A stretch of DNA of 50,020 bases from Fluviicola sp. Lineage in GTDB: Bacteria; Bacteroidota; Bacteroidia; Flavobacteriales_D; Crocinitomicaceae. Both the position numbers and the translations under genes were made by a program. Positions 8,597-17,998 of this stretch are shown piece by piece. The DNA lies in the NCBI GenBank assembly GCA_002734085.1, contig NVXV01000013.1:57354-107373 (forward strand), given 5' to 3'. The notes beneath the pieces are model-generated. The model did no database searches. It saw nothing but the letters and a program-made list of their open reading frames with translations, and was not told the DNA's origin. The number at the start of each line of letters is the position of its first letter. Position 1 is the first letter of the stretch.

Positions 8597-9679
8597 TTAT
8601 TTAAATCTTAACTGATATTCTGGATCGTTTTGCATTATCTTCTTGCTTTTAGGATAGTTTTCTGTAAACCAAACTGTAAAGTCTGTCACATTTATATGGT
8701 CTTTGAGTAATAAGTCTCGTTTTTCTAACCAGTAAGGTTTGGACAAATCCTTTTTTAATATCTCAGTCCCTTTAGCTATTGCAGCCAATTGATCTTTAGG
8801 AGACTCAGAATAGTAAAAGCAAAGACCGTATTCTCTCTCCTGTTCTTTCAGATACAATGCATCTGTATTATGCATAATGATTGAGGGAGTTCCTAATATA
8901 GAGCATTCTGCAGGCATTGTAAAACTCTCAGCCCAGTGAAGACTAGCAAAATAAAGAGCATCATGCATTTTTTCAGCAGGAATATTAATTCTGTATTGTT
9001 CTAATTCTTTTGGTAGTTCACTTTCTGAAGAAATAAATACTTTTGCATATTTAGAGAACTCTTCTATGGCTTTTAATTTATTTTCAAAAGATATTCCTGA
9101 ATGTCCTCTGTCATGACTTGCTACCCAAGATACAAATCGTAATACAACATATTTATCACCTTCAATAACACCTAGGTCATCAAGAACTGTTTTATCTGGA
9201 GAATATCGTTTAGGATGCAGATATGCCAACTCATGATAGCCTTTGAATCTTACAACTTTTTCACTTTTTAGGGGATGATCATAAGTTCCTGTTAATATAA
9301 TATCAGTGAATGGTTTGTAAAGTTTTACTTGTTCAAAATTAAAAGTGTCTTCGAATGCAATATGAGGTTTTCTTAATAAAAAGGAGGCATGTGCAGCATA
9401 AATAGAACCGTGACTCAAGAATAAATCGGGTTTAAATTTCAATCCTGTCAGGAATTCCTGGATGTCAAATTTGATCATTCCAAGTAGTTTACCTGCAGTC
9501 GATTTGTACTTTTTACCAAAACTTTTATATTCGAAGCCATAAAACTCCAATAAATAGATTTCAAATTCTTTGTCCCTGCATGTAAATAAGACTTTATGCC
9601 CACGATTTATCATTTCTTTGGCATAATTCTTAAATAAGTGTACATGTGCTGGATGTCCTATGTCTATTAGGATATTCAT
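8597..9679 (-). CDS. DUF354 family glycosyltransferase-like protein
   Basis: This 360-residue protein starts with MNILIDIGHPAHVHLFKNYA, the hallmark opening of DUF354. The family has a GT-B-like fold and is common in polysaccharide and exosortase-linked clusters. Further marks are DLFLSHGSIYAAHASFLLRKPHIAFEDT cut across residues 105-131 (a donor- or acceptor-pocket-like region), YLHPKRYSPD, and a C-terminal half with SFTMPAECSILGTPSI. It is paralogous to the N-terminal 355 residues of the fused gene at 6265-7770. It sits 3 bp before the FemAB-like gene in the direction of transcription. No enzymatic reaction has been firmly assigned to the family. Confidence 0.8.
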   Translation of the reverse strand: MNILIDIGHPAHVHLFKNYAKEMINRGHKVLFTCRDKEFEIYLLEFYGFEYKSFGKKYKSTAGKLLGMIKFDIQEFLTGLKFKPDLFLSHGSIYAAHASFLLRKPHIAFEDTFNFEQVKLYKPFTDIILTGTYDHPLKSEKVVRFKGYHELAYLHPKRYSPDKTVLDDLGVIEGDKYVVLRFVSWVASHDRGHSGISFENKLKAIEEFSKYAKVFISSESELPKELEQYRINIPAEKMHDALYFASLHWAESFTMPAECSILGTPSIIMHNTDALYLKEQEREYGLCFYYSESPKDQLAAIAKGTEILKKDLSKPYWLEKRDLLLKDHINVTDFTVWFTENYPKSKKIMQNDPEYQLRFK

Positions 9680-9682
9680 AGT

Positions 9683-10672
9683 TTACTTAAGCTTTGAGAG
9701 CACTTTAAGTCCCAATTTCCCTATTTTATACTTTGGTTTATTCAAAATATAAATAAACCTTCCATGTTCGACCTCATTTCCTCCGAAGCGAGATTTAAAA
9801 TCTCTTACACCATACTCTTCTTTTGGTGAACCTGCCCCCATAAAATCAAAGTACTTTAAACTATTCTCTTTCGCATAATCTATGGCTGCCCAAGTGGCAA
9901 GAATACTAGGATTCTGATCTCTGAATTTATGGTCTAAGCCACATATATAAAATTCATAAATTGCTTTACCGGAAAGAATCGGACACATTATACCACCAAT
10001 TACTTTGCCTTCATAAAAAATTAATAAATACTTGCCTAAAGACTGATTGTAAAATGCTTTAAAAAAGGATTTCGGTAGTAATGGCTTTTTAATTTTTGTT
10101 TTATATAGTTCAAGAAGTATTTCGTAAAAAGCTATAACATCATCTTCACTTTGAGCTTCTTTTATCTCTGCTCCATTTTTGATACCTTTCTTAACTTGTC
10201 TCCAGCGACTGGAACTCATATTTTTTTTAATCGCGGTTGGATTTTCAGTTTGCAACTGGAAGTTCAACCAAGGAGTATAAGACCACCCAGCTTTACCTAG
10301 AAGTATCTTATACTCTGAATAATCGAAAAAATTTCTTGTTTCAATATAAATAAGCTTCTGCTTGTAATATTCAATTATATACTGAAATAATTTTTCAGCA
10401 CCTGAATTACTTGTTAATAAAGGACCACCATAAATAATTCCGCGTTTCGAAAATCCAGCCTTTAAACCTTTTTCCTGTTGTATCGTTAACACTACGAGGC
10501 TATCGATTTCTCCATGATCATCTGTAACGGCAAAAACGTCTGCACTAAAATCATCTACATTATTAAAGAAATCAAAATATTCTGGGGTCTGAAAAGGAGA
10601 GGAGAACTTATTCAACTCGATTAGGTTTTGCCAGCTTGATATACTGACCTCTTTGTTTCTTATAATTTTCAT
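9683..10672 (-). CDS. FemAB/GNAT-type acyl- or aminoacyl-transferase
   Basis: This 329-residue protein has a GNAT-like fold of the FemAB or acetyltransferase-6 type. The core lies at about residues 145-310 and includes SSSRWRQVKKG, YLLIFYEGKVIGGIMCPI and YFDFMGAGSPKEEYGVRDFK, ending in a short basic tail. True FemABX proteins move amino acids from aminoacyl-tRNA to peptidoglycan precursors. A sister group occurs in exopolysaccharide clusters, where it is assumed to add an acyl or aminoacyl group to an amino sugar. It overlaps the upstream GT4 gene by 4 bp and lies next to the ATP-grasp and asparagine-synthase-like genes. The fold call is good; substrate unknown. Confidence 0.78.
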   Translation of the reverse strand: MKIIRNKEVSISSWQNLIELNKFSSPFQTPEYFDFFNNVDDFSADVFAVTDDHGEIDSLVVLTIQQEKGLKAGFSKRGIIYGGPLLTSNSGAEKLFQYIIEYYKQKLIYIETRNFFDYSEYKILLGKAGWSYTPWLNFQLQTENPTAIKKNMSSSRWRQVKKGIKNGAEIKEAQSEDDVIAFYEILLELYKTKIKKPLLPKSFFKAFYNQSLGKYLLIFYEGKVIGGIMCPILSGKAIYEFYICGLDHKFRDQNPSILATWAAIDYAKENSLKYFDFMGAGSPKEEYGVRDFKSRFGGNEVEHGRFIYILNKPKYKIGKLGLKVLSKLK

Positions 10673-11607
10673 TCTTGTTTTAATTCCTTATAGATTTTAA
10701 TTAGTTTCTTTGCAATATCTTTATCATCTAGATTTAAATCCTTTATTCTCTCTCGGCCGTGTGAGTTTTTAAAAGAAAGTGCATTTGAAAGTTTTTGTGC
10801 ATAATCTGAATAATCAGAATCTGAAATAAAACAACCTTTACACGAATCTAATAACCAACTAACATCTCCAACATCCGTGGATACGATAGGTCTATTACAA
10901 GCTAACGCCTCTTTTATAACATTCGGACTTCCTTCCCACTTACTGGATAAAGCTATTACATCTGAAGCATTCATCATCAAAGGTATATCTTTATGATTGA
11001 CGTTTTGAAGTACTTTAAATTCAATGTTTTCAGTGTTCAAGGTAGTAAATGCCTTTTGAAATAAAGTAAAATTCTTTTCATATCTATTAGGGTTGGCAGC
11101 AAATAGAATATACTTTCTTGAATGATCCCAGTTTAATTTATTTCTTGCTACTGAAGCTTCAATAGGGTAAAAGACATCTAGATTTACACCATTAGGAATT
11201 ACGTCTACTTTCTTATCAAGGGCTAAGTGATTCTTCATTTTTTCGGACTTAACGATTATTCTTGACCAAAAGAATTTCAAATTTATTTTTATTATAAGTC
11301 TCCAAAACTTATTCATTTGAATGTCGCTTCCCATAAGTGACACGACAATAGGAGTCTTTGTGAAGGTTAGGCTCGCTAAAAAACCAGATAATGAATAATG
11401 TGCGTGAATTATGTCGTAGGATCCTTCTTTAACTTGATGCTTTAATCTTTTACGGTTTTTAAGATATCCTTTAGCCCCTTTTCCTTTAATTGTAAAATAT
11501 TGTATGTCTATACCTAACTTAATTAAAGATTGCCCCTGAGATTCGATAATAGGGGAGATGCCAGTATTGGTAGTGTTATTTCCAGAACTTATAAAAAGAA
11601 TTTTCAT
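10669..11607 (-). CDS. GT4-family glycosyltransferase
   Basis: This 312-residue protein is short for a GT4 enzyme but appears complete. It has an N-terminal MKILFISSGNNTTNTGISP Rossmann start, YDIIHAHYSLSGFLA in the middle, the linker phrase VIPNGVNLDVFYP, and the donor site KWEGSPNVIKEALACNRPIV. It is an NDP-sugar-dependent retaining transferase acting on a lipid-linked glycan in the cytoplasm. The start ATG overlaps the stop of the ATP-grasp gene by 4 bp, and its own stop overlaps the FemAB-like start by 4 bp, which suggests tight stoichiometric coupling of these three genes. Confidence 0.88.
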   Translation of the reverse strand: MKILFISSGNNTTNTGISPIIESQGQSLIKLGIDIQYFTIKGKGAKGYLKNRKRLKHQVKEGSYDIIHAHYSLSGFLASLTFTKTPIVVSLMGSDIQMNKFWRLIIKINLKFFWSRIIVKSEKMKNHLALDKKVDVIPNGVNLDVFYPIEASVARNKLNWDHSRKYILFAANPNRYEKNFTLFQKAFTTLNTENIEFKVLQNVNHKDIPLMMNASDVIALSSKWEGSPNVIKEALACNRPIVSTDVGDVSWLLDSCKGCFISDSDYSDYAQKLSNALSFKNSHGRERIKDLNLDDKDIAKKLIKIYKELKQE

Positions 11608-12653
11608 AATTTCGAAAGAATGTATTCTATACGCAAATTAAAGGATTCATTTTTATTAAAATCTCCTTCTTCAAATTGCCAACCTTGCTTTTTCCATATA
11701 TACCTACCTACCTTACCTTTGACTTTCATTTGAAAAGCATCACTTTGGCCAAAAATACATTGCATTTCATTTACCAAGTAGCCGTTATTACTTTCAAAAA
11801 CATCTATAGCCTGACTGTAAAAATTATGTTTATCAGTTATTTCTTTAACAAAGTCAAAAAGATCGAGGGGAGGATTATCATAACTCTTAATTAGAGACCC
11901 ACTTGCTTTTTCACCATTCAGCATTTTTTTATGAGCAAAAAATGAATCCCCAATACGAACAACACGCCACTCAAATGAGTGAGGAATGAATTTCTGAAAA
12001 ATCACAAAATGGTTCTGCAAGCTTTTTGAAACAATACTGTATTTAAATATTTTAGCTTTTAATTTTTTTGGGTTTATAATTAATTTTAATGCGCGTTGAA
12101 GAATTTTCTTCTTTTTTAAATTTGGCCCTACTCGATTGTCAGCCCCTTTTCCGTCAAAAATATCATTTATGTATGAAACGGCTTCATTCTCATTCTTTAA
12201 TATTTTCACTCCTGAACCAGATGCACCTATATTAGTTTTAGAGACGATGGGAAAGGGTTGTGTATTAATGAATTTTATTGCTTCTTTACGAAAATAGAAT
12301 ATGTTCGTATTGGGATGTGGTATAGCATTTGCGTTTAGCCAAAAGGATAAAAATCTTTTATTTTCGTAAATGAAGATTTCTTTTCTTGAGGGAAAAACCT
12401 TCAACTTAAGTTCTTCTTCCATGATTAAAACGCGTTCGTCGTATAATTGTTTGAATGATTCATTATAACCACTAGGTTTTAGAAGGAAATAATCAGCCTC
12501 TGAAGCTCTTATTTTATCTAGCCAATCGTTAAGCGTTAAGTCAATTATAACATAATCAATCTGACTCTTATAATCATTACATGCATTTACCCATAGTTGG
12601 ATATCATCATGAATTTCATTGGAGCATATTGCTACTTTAATTTTTTTCCCCAT
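11604..12653 (-). CDS. ATP-grasp family ligase
   Basis: I chose the ATG at 12653 (349 residues, starting MGKKIKVAICSN). A second ATG ten codons upstream, at 12683, would give a larger overlap with the preceding gene (47 bp versus 17 bp) and adds only a basic tail. The body has ATP-grasp features: FPIVSKTNIGASGSGVKIL (nucleotide-binding strand and glycine-rich loop), FVIFQKFIPHSFEWRVVRIG, and a C-terminal SQAIDVFESNNGYLVNEMQC segment that would hold the metal-binding Glu/Asn. ATP-grasp enzymes join a carboxylate to an amine or thiol through an acyl-phosphate. Here an amide-linked decoration on a sugar is the reasonable inference. It resembles RimK-like and cluster-encoded members more than biosynthetic carboxylases. 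Confidence 0.75.
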   Translation of the reverse strand: MGKKIKVAICSNEIHDDIQLWVNACNDYKSQIDYVIIDLTLNDWLDKIRASEADYFLLKPSGYNESFKQLYDERVLIMEEELKLKVFPSRKEIFIYENKRFLSFWLNANAIPHPNTNIFYFRKEAIKFINTQPFPIVSKTNIGASGSGVKILKNENEAVSYINDIFDGKGADNRVGPNLKKKKILQRALKLIINPKKLKAKIFKYSIVSKSLQNHFVIFQKFIPHSFEWRVVRIGDSFFAHKKMLNGEKASGSLIKSYDNPPLDLFDFVKEITDKHNFYSQAIDVFESNNGYLVNEMQCIFGQSDAFQMKVKGKVGRYIWKKQGWQFEEGDFNKNESFNLRIEYILSKL

Positions 12654-14358
12654 TTTTAATCTTAACTTTTTTCTGTTGTCCATCTAAAAAAATAGATAAA
12701 CTCAAGATTGTTTTAAAATGGCGGTCATCTTCAGATGGGAGATAGTGAAAATAATTTTCGAAATAATTTTTTGCTCTATTCACGATCTTGTCTTCCACCT
12801 TTTTAAAACTTCTATTTACATTTAAAGGATCAGAATCGTCGACGACAATCTTTTTCTTTAGTCCCTTTGCAATTACCATCCTTAATAATCCAACAGGTGA
12901 GAGAATATCAGATGGTTTATATCCCTTGCCAGTAATCTCTCTAAATAAAGATTTGTTTGTTCTTTTTAAGTAATAAGCATAAAAGAGTTGACCTTTGAGT
13001 CGTTTTATGAGATTCTTCTCCCTAAAATTGCCATAAGCTCCAGAGAACTGTGTATTTTGTAGAAGCACGAAAAAGTCAAAGTCAAGAAATGGACTTCGAT
13101 GAATAATCTGTTTTTGTTGCATGACTAGTTCAGCTCCAAAGTAATTTCTTAAAGTTTGAGACCATAGAAAATAATATAATTTAGCGTTCAGTGGAATATC
13201 AGGCAAATCTTTCCTAAGATTATTTAATTCAATGGCTAATTCATTATATGGTGTTTCAAATTCATTCGCTTTTAAAAATTTAAACCTTGGATATTCTTTA
13301 ATAAATTTCGTCCAGTTTTTTGGCAACCCATCTTTTATCCAAACATACAATAAATCAGTTGTCATAACACCATCTAAATGAGCAGATCGAAAAAGTTCAC
13401 TTCCAAAATTTCCACTCAAAAGATAATTGAACTCTTCCCCTAATTTTTCAGCTCCAAAGTGATAATGTGCACGTGAAAAGGTAGCCATACCTCCACTAGC
13501 ACTCACTATTTCTCGTGCATGACCTTCAAATGTATTATTGACATAGTCATCATCAAGATTAATAAAGCGGTAGTTAATTTTGAGTCTAGTTGCAATTGAT
13601 TTGGGGATGTAAACATCCATTGATTTAGAACTACCAAAAGAATAACTAAGAAAATTTTTATTGTATTTTAAACTTGCCGCAACAATACATCTTCCATCAA
13701 ACCCTCCTGTAAAAGCAACAGCGTAAGGCTCGGAAACTAAATATGATTTTACTGTGTCTTCAAAAGAAGCTACAATTTTCTTTTTTGACTTTATTATTGA
13801 ATTAGGATTTTGTTTATAAAGCTTAAAAATGTCAGTATGCTTTGTGAAATCCATTCCTTTAGCACTTAGGGTAAGAATAGTATGAACATCTAGTTGCGAT
13901 ATGGAGTCGTAATATGTTCTATTAGTTAGTGTGTAATTGAAAAGCAGTCTTTCTAATAAGTGTATATTACTCCAATCTCGTTGCTTAACATTAGCATTAA
14001 TTATATATTCTAATCGGTCTGAAACCCATAAGACATCATCTTCTATTTCATAAAATATGGGTAGAATCGAAAACATAGAAGAGACAATCTCAATTTTTGT
14101 TGACTCTTCTTTTATTACAATATAATTTCCTTTTGATTCTTTAATCCAAGTTGATAGTTCGGTAGCTTTAGACTCATTAACTAAATCACCAAAAACTAAT
14201 AAATTTGTATTGTCGATATTTCTTCTGTATACTTTTTGACCTTTTAAATCTTCATCATACCAGATAGAATTATCTTTAGATTTAATAATTTCCTGGTAAG
14301 ACTTTAAAGTAAGACTTTGGAAGTTTTGTTTTAGATTATATTTTATCAAGAACCCCAT
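12637..14358 (-). CDS. Asparagine-synthase-like protein lacking the glutaminase cysteine
   Basis: The protein has 573 residues. Residues 1-175 follow the layout of the N-terminal Ntn domain of class B asparagine synthetases (a SMFSILPIFYEIEDDVLWVSDRLE segment cut across 94-117), but the catalytic Cys at position 2 is absent (sequence begins MGFL). Residues 190-500 resemble the ATP-pyrophosphatase synthetase domain. Its PP-loop reads TGGFDGR at 217-223, where the usual form is SGGLDS. Without the Cys, hydrolysis of glutamine is not expected; free ammonia or an amine substrate is more likely. Related asparagine-synthase-like genes are frequent in exopolysaccharide clusters. The start ATG at 14358 directly abuts the deacetylase stop. 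Function unproven. Confidence 0.75.
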   Translation of the reverse strand: MGFLIKYNLKQNFQSLTLKSYQEIIKSKDNSIWYDEDLKGQKVYRRNIDNTNLLVFGDLVNESKATELSTWIKESKGNYIVIKEESTKIEIVSSMFSILPIFYEIEDDVLWVSDRLEYIINANVKQRDWSNIHLLERLLFNYTLTNRTYYDSISQLDVHTILTLSAKGMDFTKHTDIFKLYKQNPNSIIKSKKKIVASFEDTVKSYLVSEPYAVAFTGGFDGRCIVAASLKYNKNFLSYSFGSSKSMDVYIPKSIATRLKINYRFINLDDDYVNNTFEGHAREIVSASGGMATFSRAHYHFGAEKLGEEFNYLLSGNFGSELFRSAHLDGVMTTDLLYVWIKDGLPKNWTKFIKEYPRFKFLKANEFETPYNELAIELNNLRKDLPDIPLNAKLYYFLWSQTLRNYFGAELVMQQKQIIHRSPFLDFDFFVLLQNTQFSGAYGNFREKNLIKRLKGQLFYAYYLKRTNKSLFREITGKGYKPSDILSPVGLLRMVIAKGLKKKIVVDDSDPLNVNRSFKKVEDKIVNRAKNYFENYFHYLPSEDDRHFKTILSLSIFLDGQQKKVKIKNGEKN

Positions 14359-15495
14359 CTATTTCCCCTTTAACTTATAAACCTTAGAAATAAACTTAGC
14401 AAAAGGAGCTCCTTGGTACTCTTTGATTTTCATATCCATTTTGAATAGCCCTAAGCGGATTGAATTATTAATTAATTTATTTTGAAACCTCGGAGGAATG
14501 CGGTCAGAAAAATCATTGGTTTGGACCTTTGAGCCTAAAGATGTAGCTAAAAATCCTGCCTTAATAGCCATGTCATGACTTTTTTTATCGTTATCTCCAT
14601 GAGGCCAACATAAAAAAGAGATTGGCCTCTCTAAGTTTTTTTCTAAAATATTCTTTGATTCAACTATTTCATAGTGCAATCGTTTTTCCATCTCCTCTTT
14701 ACTCTCAATCTTTTCAAATACATTATCATTTTGTCTGTATTGTTTTACAATATTTTCTGCTAGTGCAACAGCTTTTGTTTTTTCGTAATTTGCCCAATTG
14801 TAGTCTTTGAAAATTTCAATAACTTCTTTAATTAAATCAGAATTAGGAAAATGAATAGGGGTAAGTACCGCCGATTTTTCTTCGAAAAAGGGATAGCCGT
14901 ATGATAGTTTTCTTTCAAATGCTTCAGACTCTCTTATATACTTGGTTTTCAATTCAGGGTATAATAGTCCTACAGGGTAAAGACAATTTGAACCAGGGTG
15001 ATGAACATCTTTTAGAATAGGACCAGAGGAGTATTTCATATGTGTAGCGGTATGAGACTCTACTTTAACCCAACCACTTTTTTCCATTAACCTCATTTCT
15101 TCCCAATTCAAATAACCCCAATAATCTAATTCCTTCATATTTTTATTACCTGCCCAATAATCTTGCAAAGTTGGTAGGGTTTCCTTTCTATAATCTTCGA
15201 CAAATTCTGTGCTCACAAAGACTGTACCTGGCATTTTGTATTTTTTCAGAAGAGGGTATACATAAATATAAAAATCTGCGAAACCGTCGTCGAATGTCAA
15301 ACATGCAGTTTTTTCTTTGAAATTCCAGTTATTTGCATGTGCTTCCTCCAAACTAATTACCTTATACTTATTGTTAATTAAATATTTAAGTAGTGCTTCA
15401 AAAGCATTTACTTCAAGGGTGAGATACTTTCGTGACCAGTCATTTTTGATGCGCTGGGATATACTGTGGTAATAAAAAACGATAGTTTTTTTCAT
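14359..15495 (-). CDS. NodB-domain polysaccharide deacetylase
   Basis: I chose the start at ATG 15495, which forms the ATGA overlap with the stop of the upstream GT4 gene. An ATG five codons further upstream (15510) is possible. From that upstream ATG, the motifs are LTFDDGFADF (71-80, catalytic and metal Asp), ESHTATH (151-157, the two metal histidines four residues apart) and FLCWPHGDND near the end of the domain. This is a complete NodB homology domain. Known members remove N-acetyl groups from GlcNAc-type residues. There is no signal peptide; the N-terminal KTIVFYYHSI strand is the first strand of the fold. A roughly 100-residue insertion separates the SHTATH and PHG motifs, longer than in minimal NodB proteins. 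Confidence 0.85.
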   Translation of the reverse strand: MKKTIVFYYHSISQRIKNDWSRKYLTLEVNAFEALLKYLINNKYKVISLEEAHANNWNFKEKTACLTFDDGFADFYIYVYPLLKKYKMPGTVFVSTEFVEDYRKETLPTLQDYWAGNKNMKELDYWGYLNWEEMRLMEKSGWVKVESHTATHMKYSSGPILKDVHHPGSNCLYPVGLLYPELKTKYIRESEAFERKLSYGYPFFEEKSAVLTPIHFPNSDLIKEVIEIFKDYNWANYEKTKAVALAENIVKQYRQNDNVFEKIESKEEMEKRLHYEIVESKNILEKNLERPISFLCWPHGDNDKKSHDMAIKAGFLATSLGSKVQTNDFSDRIPPRFQNKLINNSIRLGLFKMDMKIKEYQGAPFAKFISKVYKLKGK

Positions 15496-16592
15496 TTCTT
15501 TGAAATCCATTTATTAAAAACTTCTTCAAACTCATCAGTAATTCTTTCATTACTAAACTTTTGTACTTGGGATCTGTTTGATTTCCGAAATTCTTCGCTA
15601 TTTTTATCTATCTTTAGTGACAGCAGGATAGCGCTCTTGAGAGATTTAGCGTTTTGAAAGGTAAATAGAATACCAGATTTTTTTGGTAAAATTTCAGGCG
15701 TACCTCCAACTTCTGATGCAACAACGGGTATTTTGGCAGATATAGCTTCTAAAATTGCGTTACTACACCCTTCACCTTTTGACGAATGCAAAAAAAGATC
15801 TGCAAGAGGTAGTAGTTCCTTCACATCTTTACGTCTTCCAAGTAGCCTAACTTTTTCTTGTATTCCTTTTACCTTTATTAAATCCTCAATAGATTTTCGT
15901 TGTGGTCCTTCACCTATTATCAAATAACGATAAGGTATATTTAATTGACTAAGGGCTTCAATTACTGTCTTGTAATCTTTATACGGAACTAAATTAGCTA
16001 CTGAAATCATAAGAACTATATTATCAAAATTAATATCTTCCTTAAAAGATTCTGATAGAAGTAATGCTCTCTTTTTATCACGCTCATTTTTTAGATCTAA
16101 TAAAGGGTCTACTGCATTATAAATAACACATCTGTTAGATTTTAGACGTAGTTTGTTTGCTTTAAATCCTGCTTTAGAATTGGCTATTGCGAAAGGAGAG
16201 AGTCGCACGAGCCAGGATCTTAGCTTATGCTGAAAGCTATTATTTCTAATCCCATGTCGAATTGTACCATTCACATAAGTCCATGACCTCAAGAAATGCA
16301 AAACTAATAACCAGAATGATGAGCGAATATCCCAACTCATAACAACATCTGGTTTTAGTCCAGAAATCTGTTTGTCAATAGGGTTTATTCCTAAAAAATA
16401 AGATCTTGACTTAACAATAAAGATTCTATTTTTATCAATACCATATTCGTCAACATAATCATTTCCTTTATCCCAATTCTGCGTAATCCAATAAACTTCA
16501 TGACCACGAGCAAGAAGGTTTCTTGTTAAAACCGCCATTTGTCTTTCTTTCCCCCCTCGACTTAAAGTATCTGTGCAAAAAACTATTCTCAA
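15492..16592 (-). CDS. GT4-family glycosyltransferase
   Basis: This 366-residue enzyme has a typical GT4 plan: MRIVFCTDTLSRGGKERQM at the start, KPDVVMSWDIRSS, the hinge VIYNAVDPL, and the donor-binding region SKGEGCSNAILEAISAKIPV with EVGGTPEIL. The family uses NDP-sugars and retains anomeric configuration. It is the first gene after a 144-bp gap (16593-16736) that separates it from the next GT gene upstream, so an internal promoter could sit there, although I did not find a convincing TAnnTTTG box on the minus strand. It overlaps the deacetylase by 4 bp. Confidence 0.88.
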   Translation of the reverse strand: MRIVFCTDTLSRGGKERQMAVLTRNLLARGHEVYWITQNWDKGNDYVDEYGIDKNRIFIVKSRSYFLGINPIDKQISGLKPDVVMSWDIRSSFWLLVLHFLRSWTYVNGTIRHGIRNNSFQHKLRSWLVRLSPFAIANSKAGFKANKLRLKSNRCVIYNAVDPLLDLKNERDKKRALLLSESFKEDINFDNIVLMISVANLVPYKDYKTVIEALSQLNIPYRYLIIGEGPQRKSIEDLIKVKGIQEKVRLLGRRKDVKELLPLADLFLHSSKGEGCSNAILEAISAKIPVVASEVGGTPEILPKKSGILFTFQNAKSLKSAILLSLKIDKNSEEFRKSNRSQVQKFSNERITDEFEEVFNKWISKK

Positions 16593-16736
16593 TCTGATAA
16601 AATAAAAATTAATAAGATAATTTAGTTATTGACTATAAAATACAAAATTTGTTTACGCATAGAGCCATTTGAGTTTACAGATAAAAAGAGAATAATTCTA
16701 CAATAATGAATATTTTACCTCCTTCAACGCCTTTCA

Positions 16737-17948
16737 TTAATTAAAAACCTTTAATAGGACTGAACGATATTTCTCTGCATTAAATTTTTTTTGTGCAATT
16801 GAATAGTTTCTTTCGTTTATTTTATTTAGCTCTTGATCTGACATGTTTGAACAGTAAATAAATGCCTCAGATATCGTTTTTTTTTTCTCGGGATCAACAA
16901 TAAAAGAATTTTCCATATGATCGAGAAACAAAAGGTTATCACTAGTATTCGAGCTAATCACAAATAATCCAGCTGCGACATATTCAGCTAACTTTGTTGA
17001 AAACCCATATTTGTTTTGTTTGTTATTTTCTCTAATAAGCATACCAAAATTTGAGCTCATTAATACCTCTGAAACCTTTTCAGAAGGTATAGAAGGCTTT
17101 ATTTTAACAATATCCTTAAGTCCTAACTTCAGTATTAAAGCTTTTAATTCATTTAAGACTTTCTTGTTTCCATCACCAATTATTTCGAAAGAAAAGTTTG
17201 CTGACAATTTATGTTTGCTTAATACAATTGCTTCAATTGTCTTAAATAAAGCATCTTTTTTATGCGTGATGGCTCCCATATAAATAAAATTTTCTTTATT
17301 ATTTATGTCCTTTCGCTTATTAAACCTCTTTAGATTAACTAAAATTGGAATTCGCCATACATTTTTCTTTGAGCTATATTTTCTTTCCAAATTTGTTGAT
17401 ATCACAATGACACCATCTGAAAGATACACCATTAAATCGATGAAGAGGGCCAGGATCCATTTTATTGGCCATAAGCATATAAACAACACGGAATAAGGAA
17501 AGCTTGGAATGTATAAGTTTTGGACTTTTCCGATCTCAATTTCATTTTTTTCAATAATTATTTTGTATTTGTTTAGCTTTCCGAGATAGAAAATAGAAAA
17601 AAAGAATAAAAAGAAGTTAGAGGAATAGAGTAAAATTCTCGATTCAGAAGGGTTGTAATTTTTGTTTATAAAATTTACGGTCTTAAATGCACTTATAAAA
17701 TCGAACATGGAGAAAACTACCTTGTATAGCTTATTTTGTCCCGACTTATTATTAGTAAGGTATGACATACCATCGTTTTCATTTCTCTTAAGGTCTGATG
17801 GCTGAGGGCGTTTTTTAATAAAACGATCTAATTCAATAACCTCAAAATTCATGTTTGATTTTAGAGCATCACTATAAGCAAATATTCTGGAGTAAGCAGC
17901 GCCTTTTCTACTGGATAATGAGTAGTTCGTAAGAACAATTACTTTCAT
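16737..17948 (-). CDS. Glycosyltransferase, GT4-like
   Basis: The protein has 403 residues. The N-terminus MKVIVLTNYSLSSRKGAAYSRI and the C-terminal half with FIYMGAITHKKDALF and YGFSTKLAEYVAAGLFVISS follow the GT-B pattern. In the donor site the usual acidic pair is represented only by the Glu of KLAEYVAAG, so it is more divergent than the other GT4 enzymes here. Residues 115-175 are unusually hydrophobic (FFLFFFSIFYLG and VLFICLWPIKWILALFIDLMV), which suggests tight membrane association. Gaps of 50 bp upstream and 144 bp downstream make it less tightly coupled than its neighbours. Confidence 0.78.
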   Translation of the reverse strand: MKVIVLTNYSLSSRKGAAYSRIFAYSDALKSNMNFEVIELDRFIKKRPQPSDLKRNENDGMSYLTNNKSGQNKLYKVVFSMFDFISAFKTVNFINKNYNPSESRILLYSSNFFLFFFSIFYLGKLNKYKIIIEKNEIEIGKVQNLYIPSFPYSVLFICLWPIKWILALFIDLMVYLSDGVIVISTNLERKYSSKKNVWRIPILVNLKRFNKRKDINNKENFIYMGAITHKKDALFKTIEAIVLSKHKLSANFSFEIIGDGNKKVLNELKALILKLGLKDIVKIKPSIPSEKVSEVLMSSNFGMLIRENNKQNKYGFSTKLAEYVAAGLFVISSNTSDNLLFLDHMENSFIVDPEKKKTISEAFIYCSNMSDQELNKINERNYSIAQKKFNAEKYRSVLLKVFN

Positions 17949-17998
17949 AATATGGATATATTATTTTTATTCATTCCAGACAACTCTTTTTGATATAA

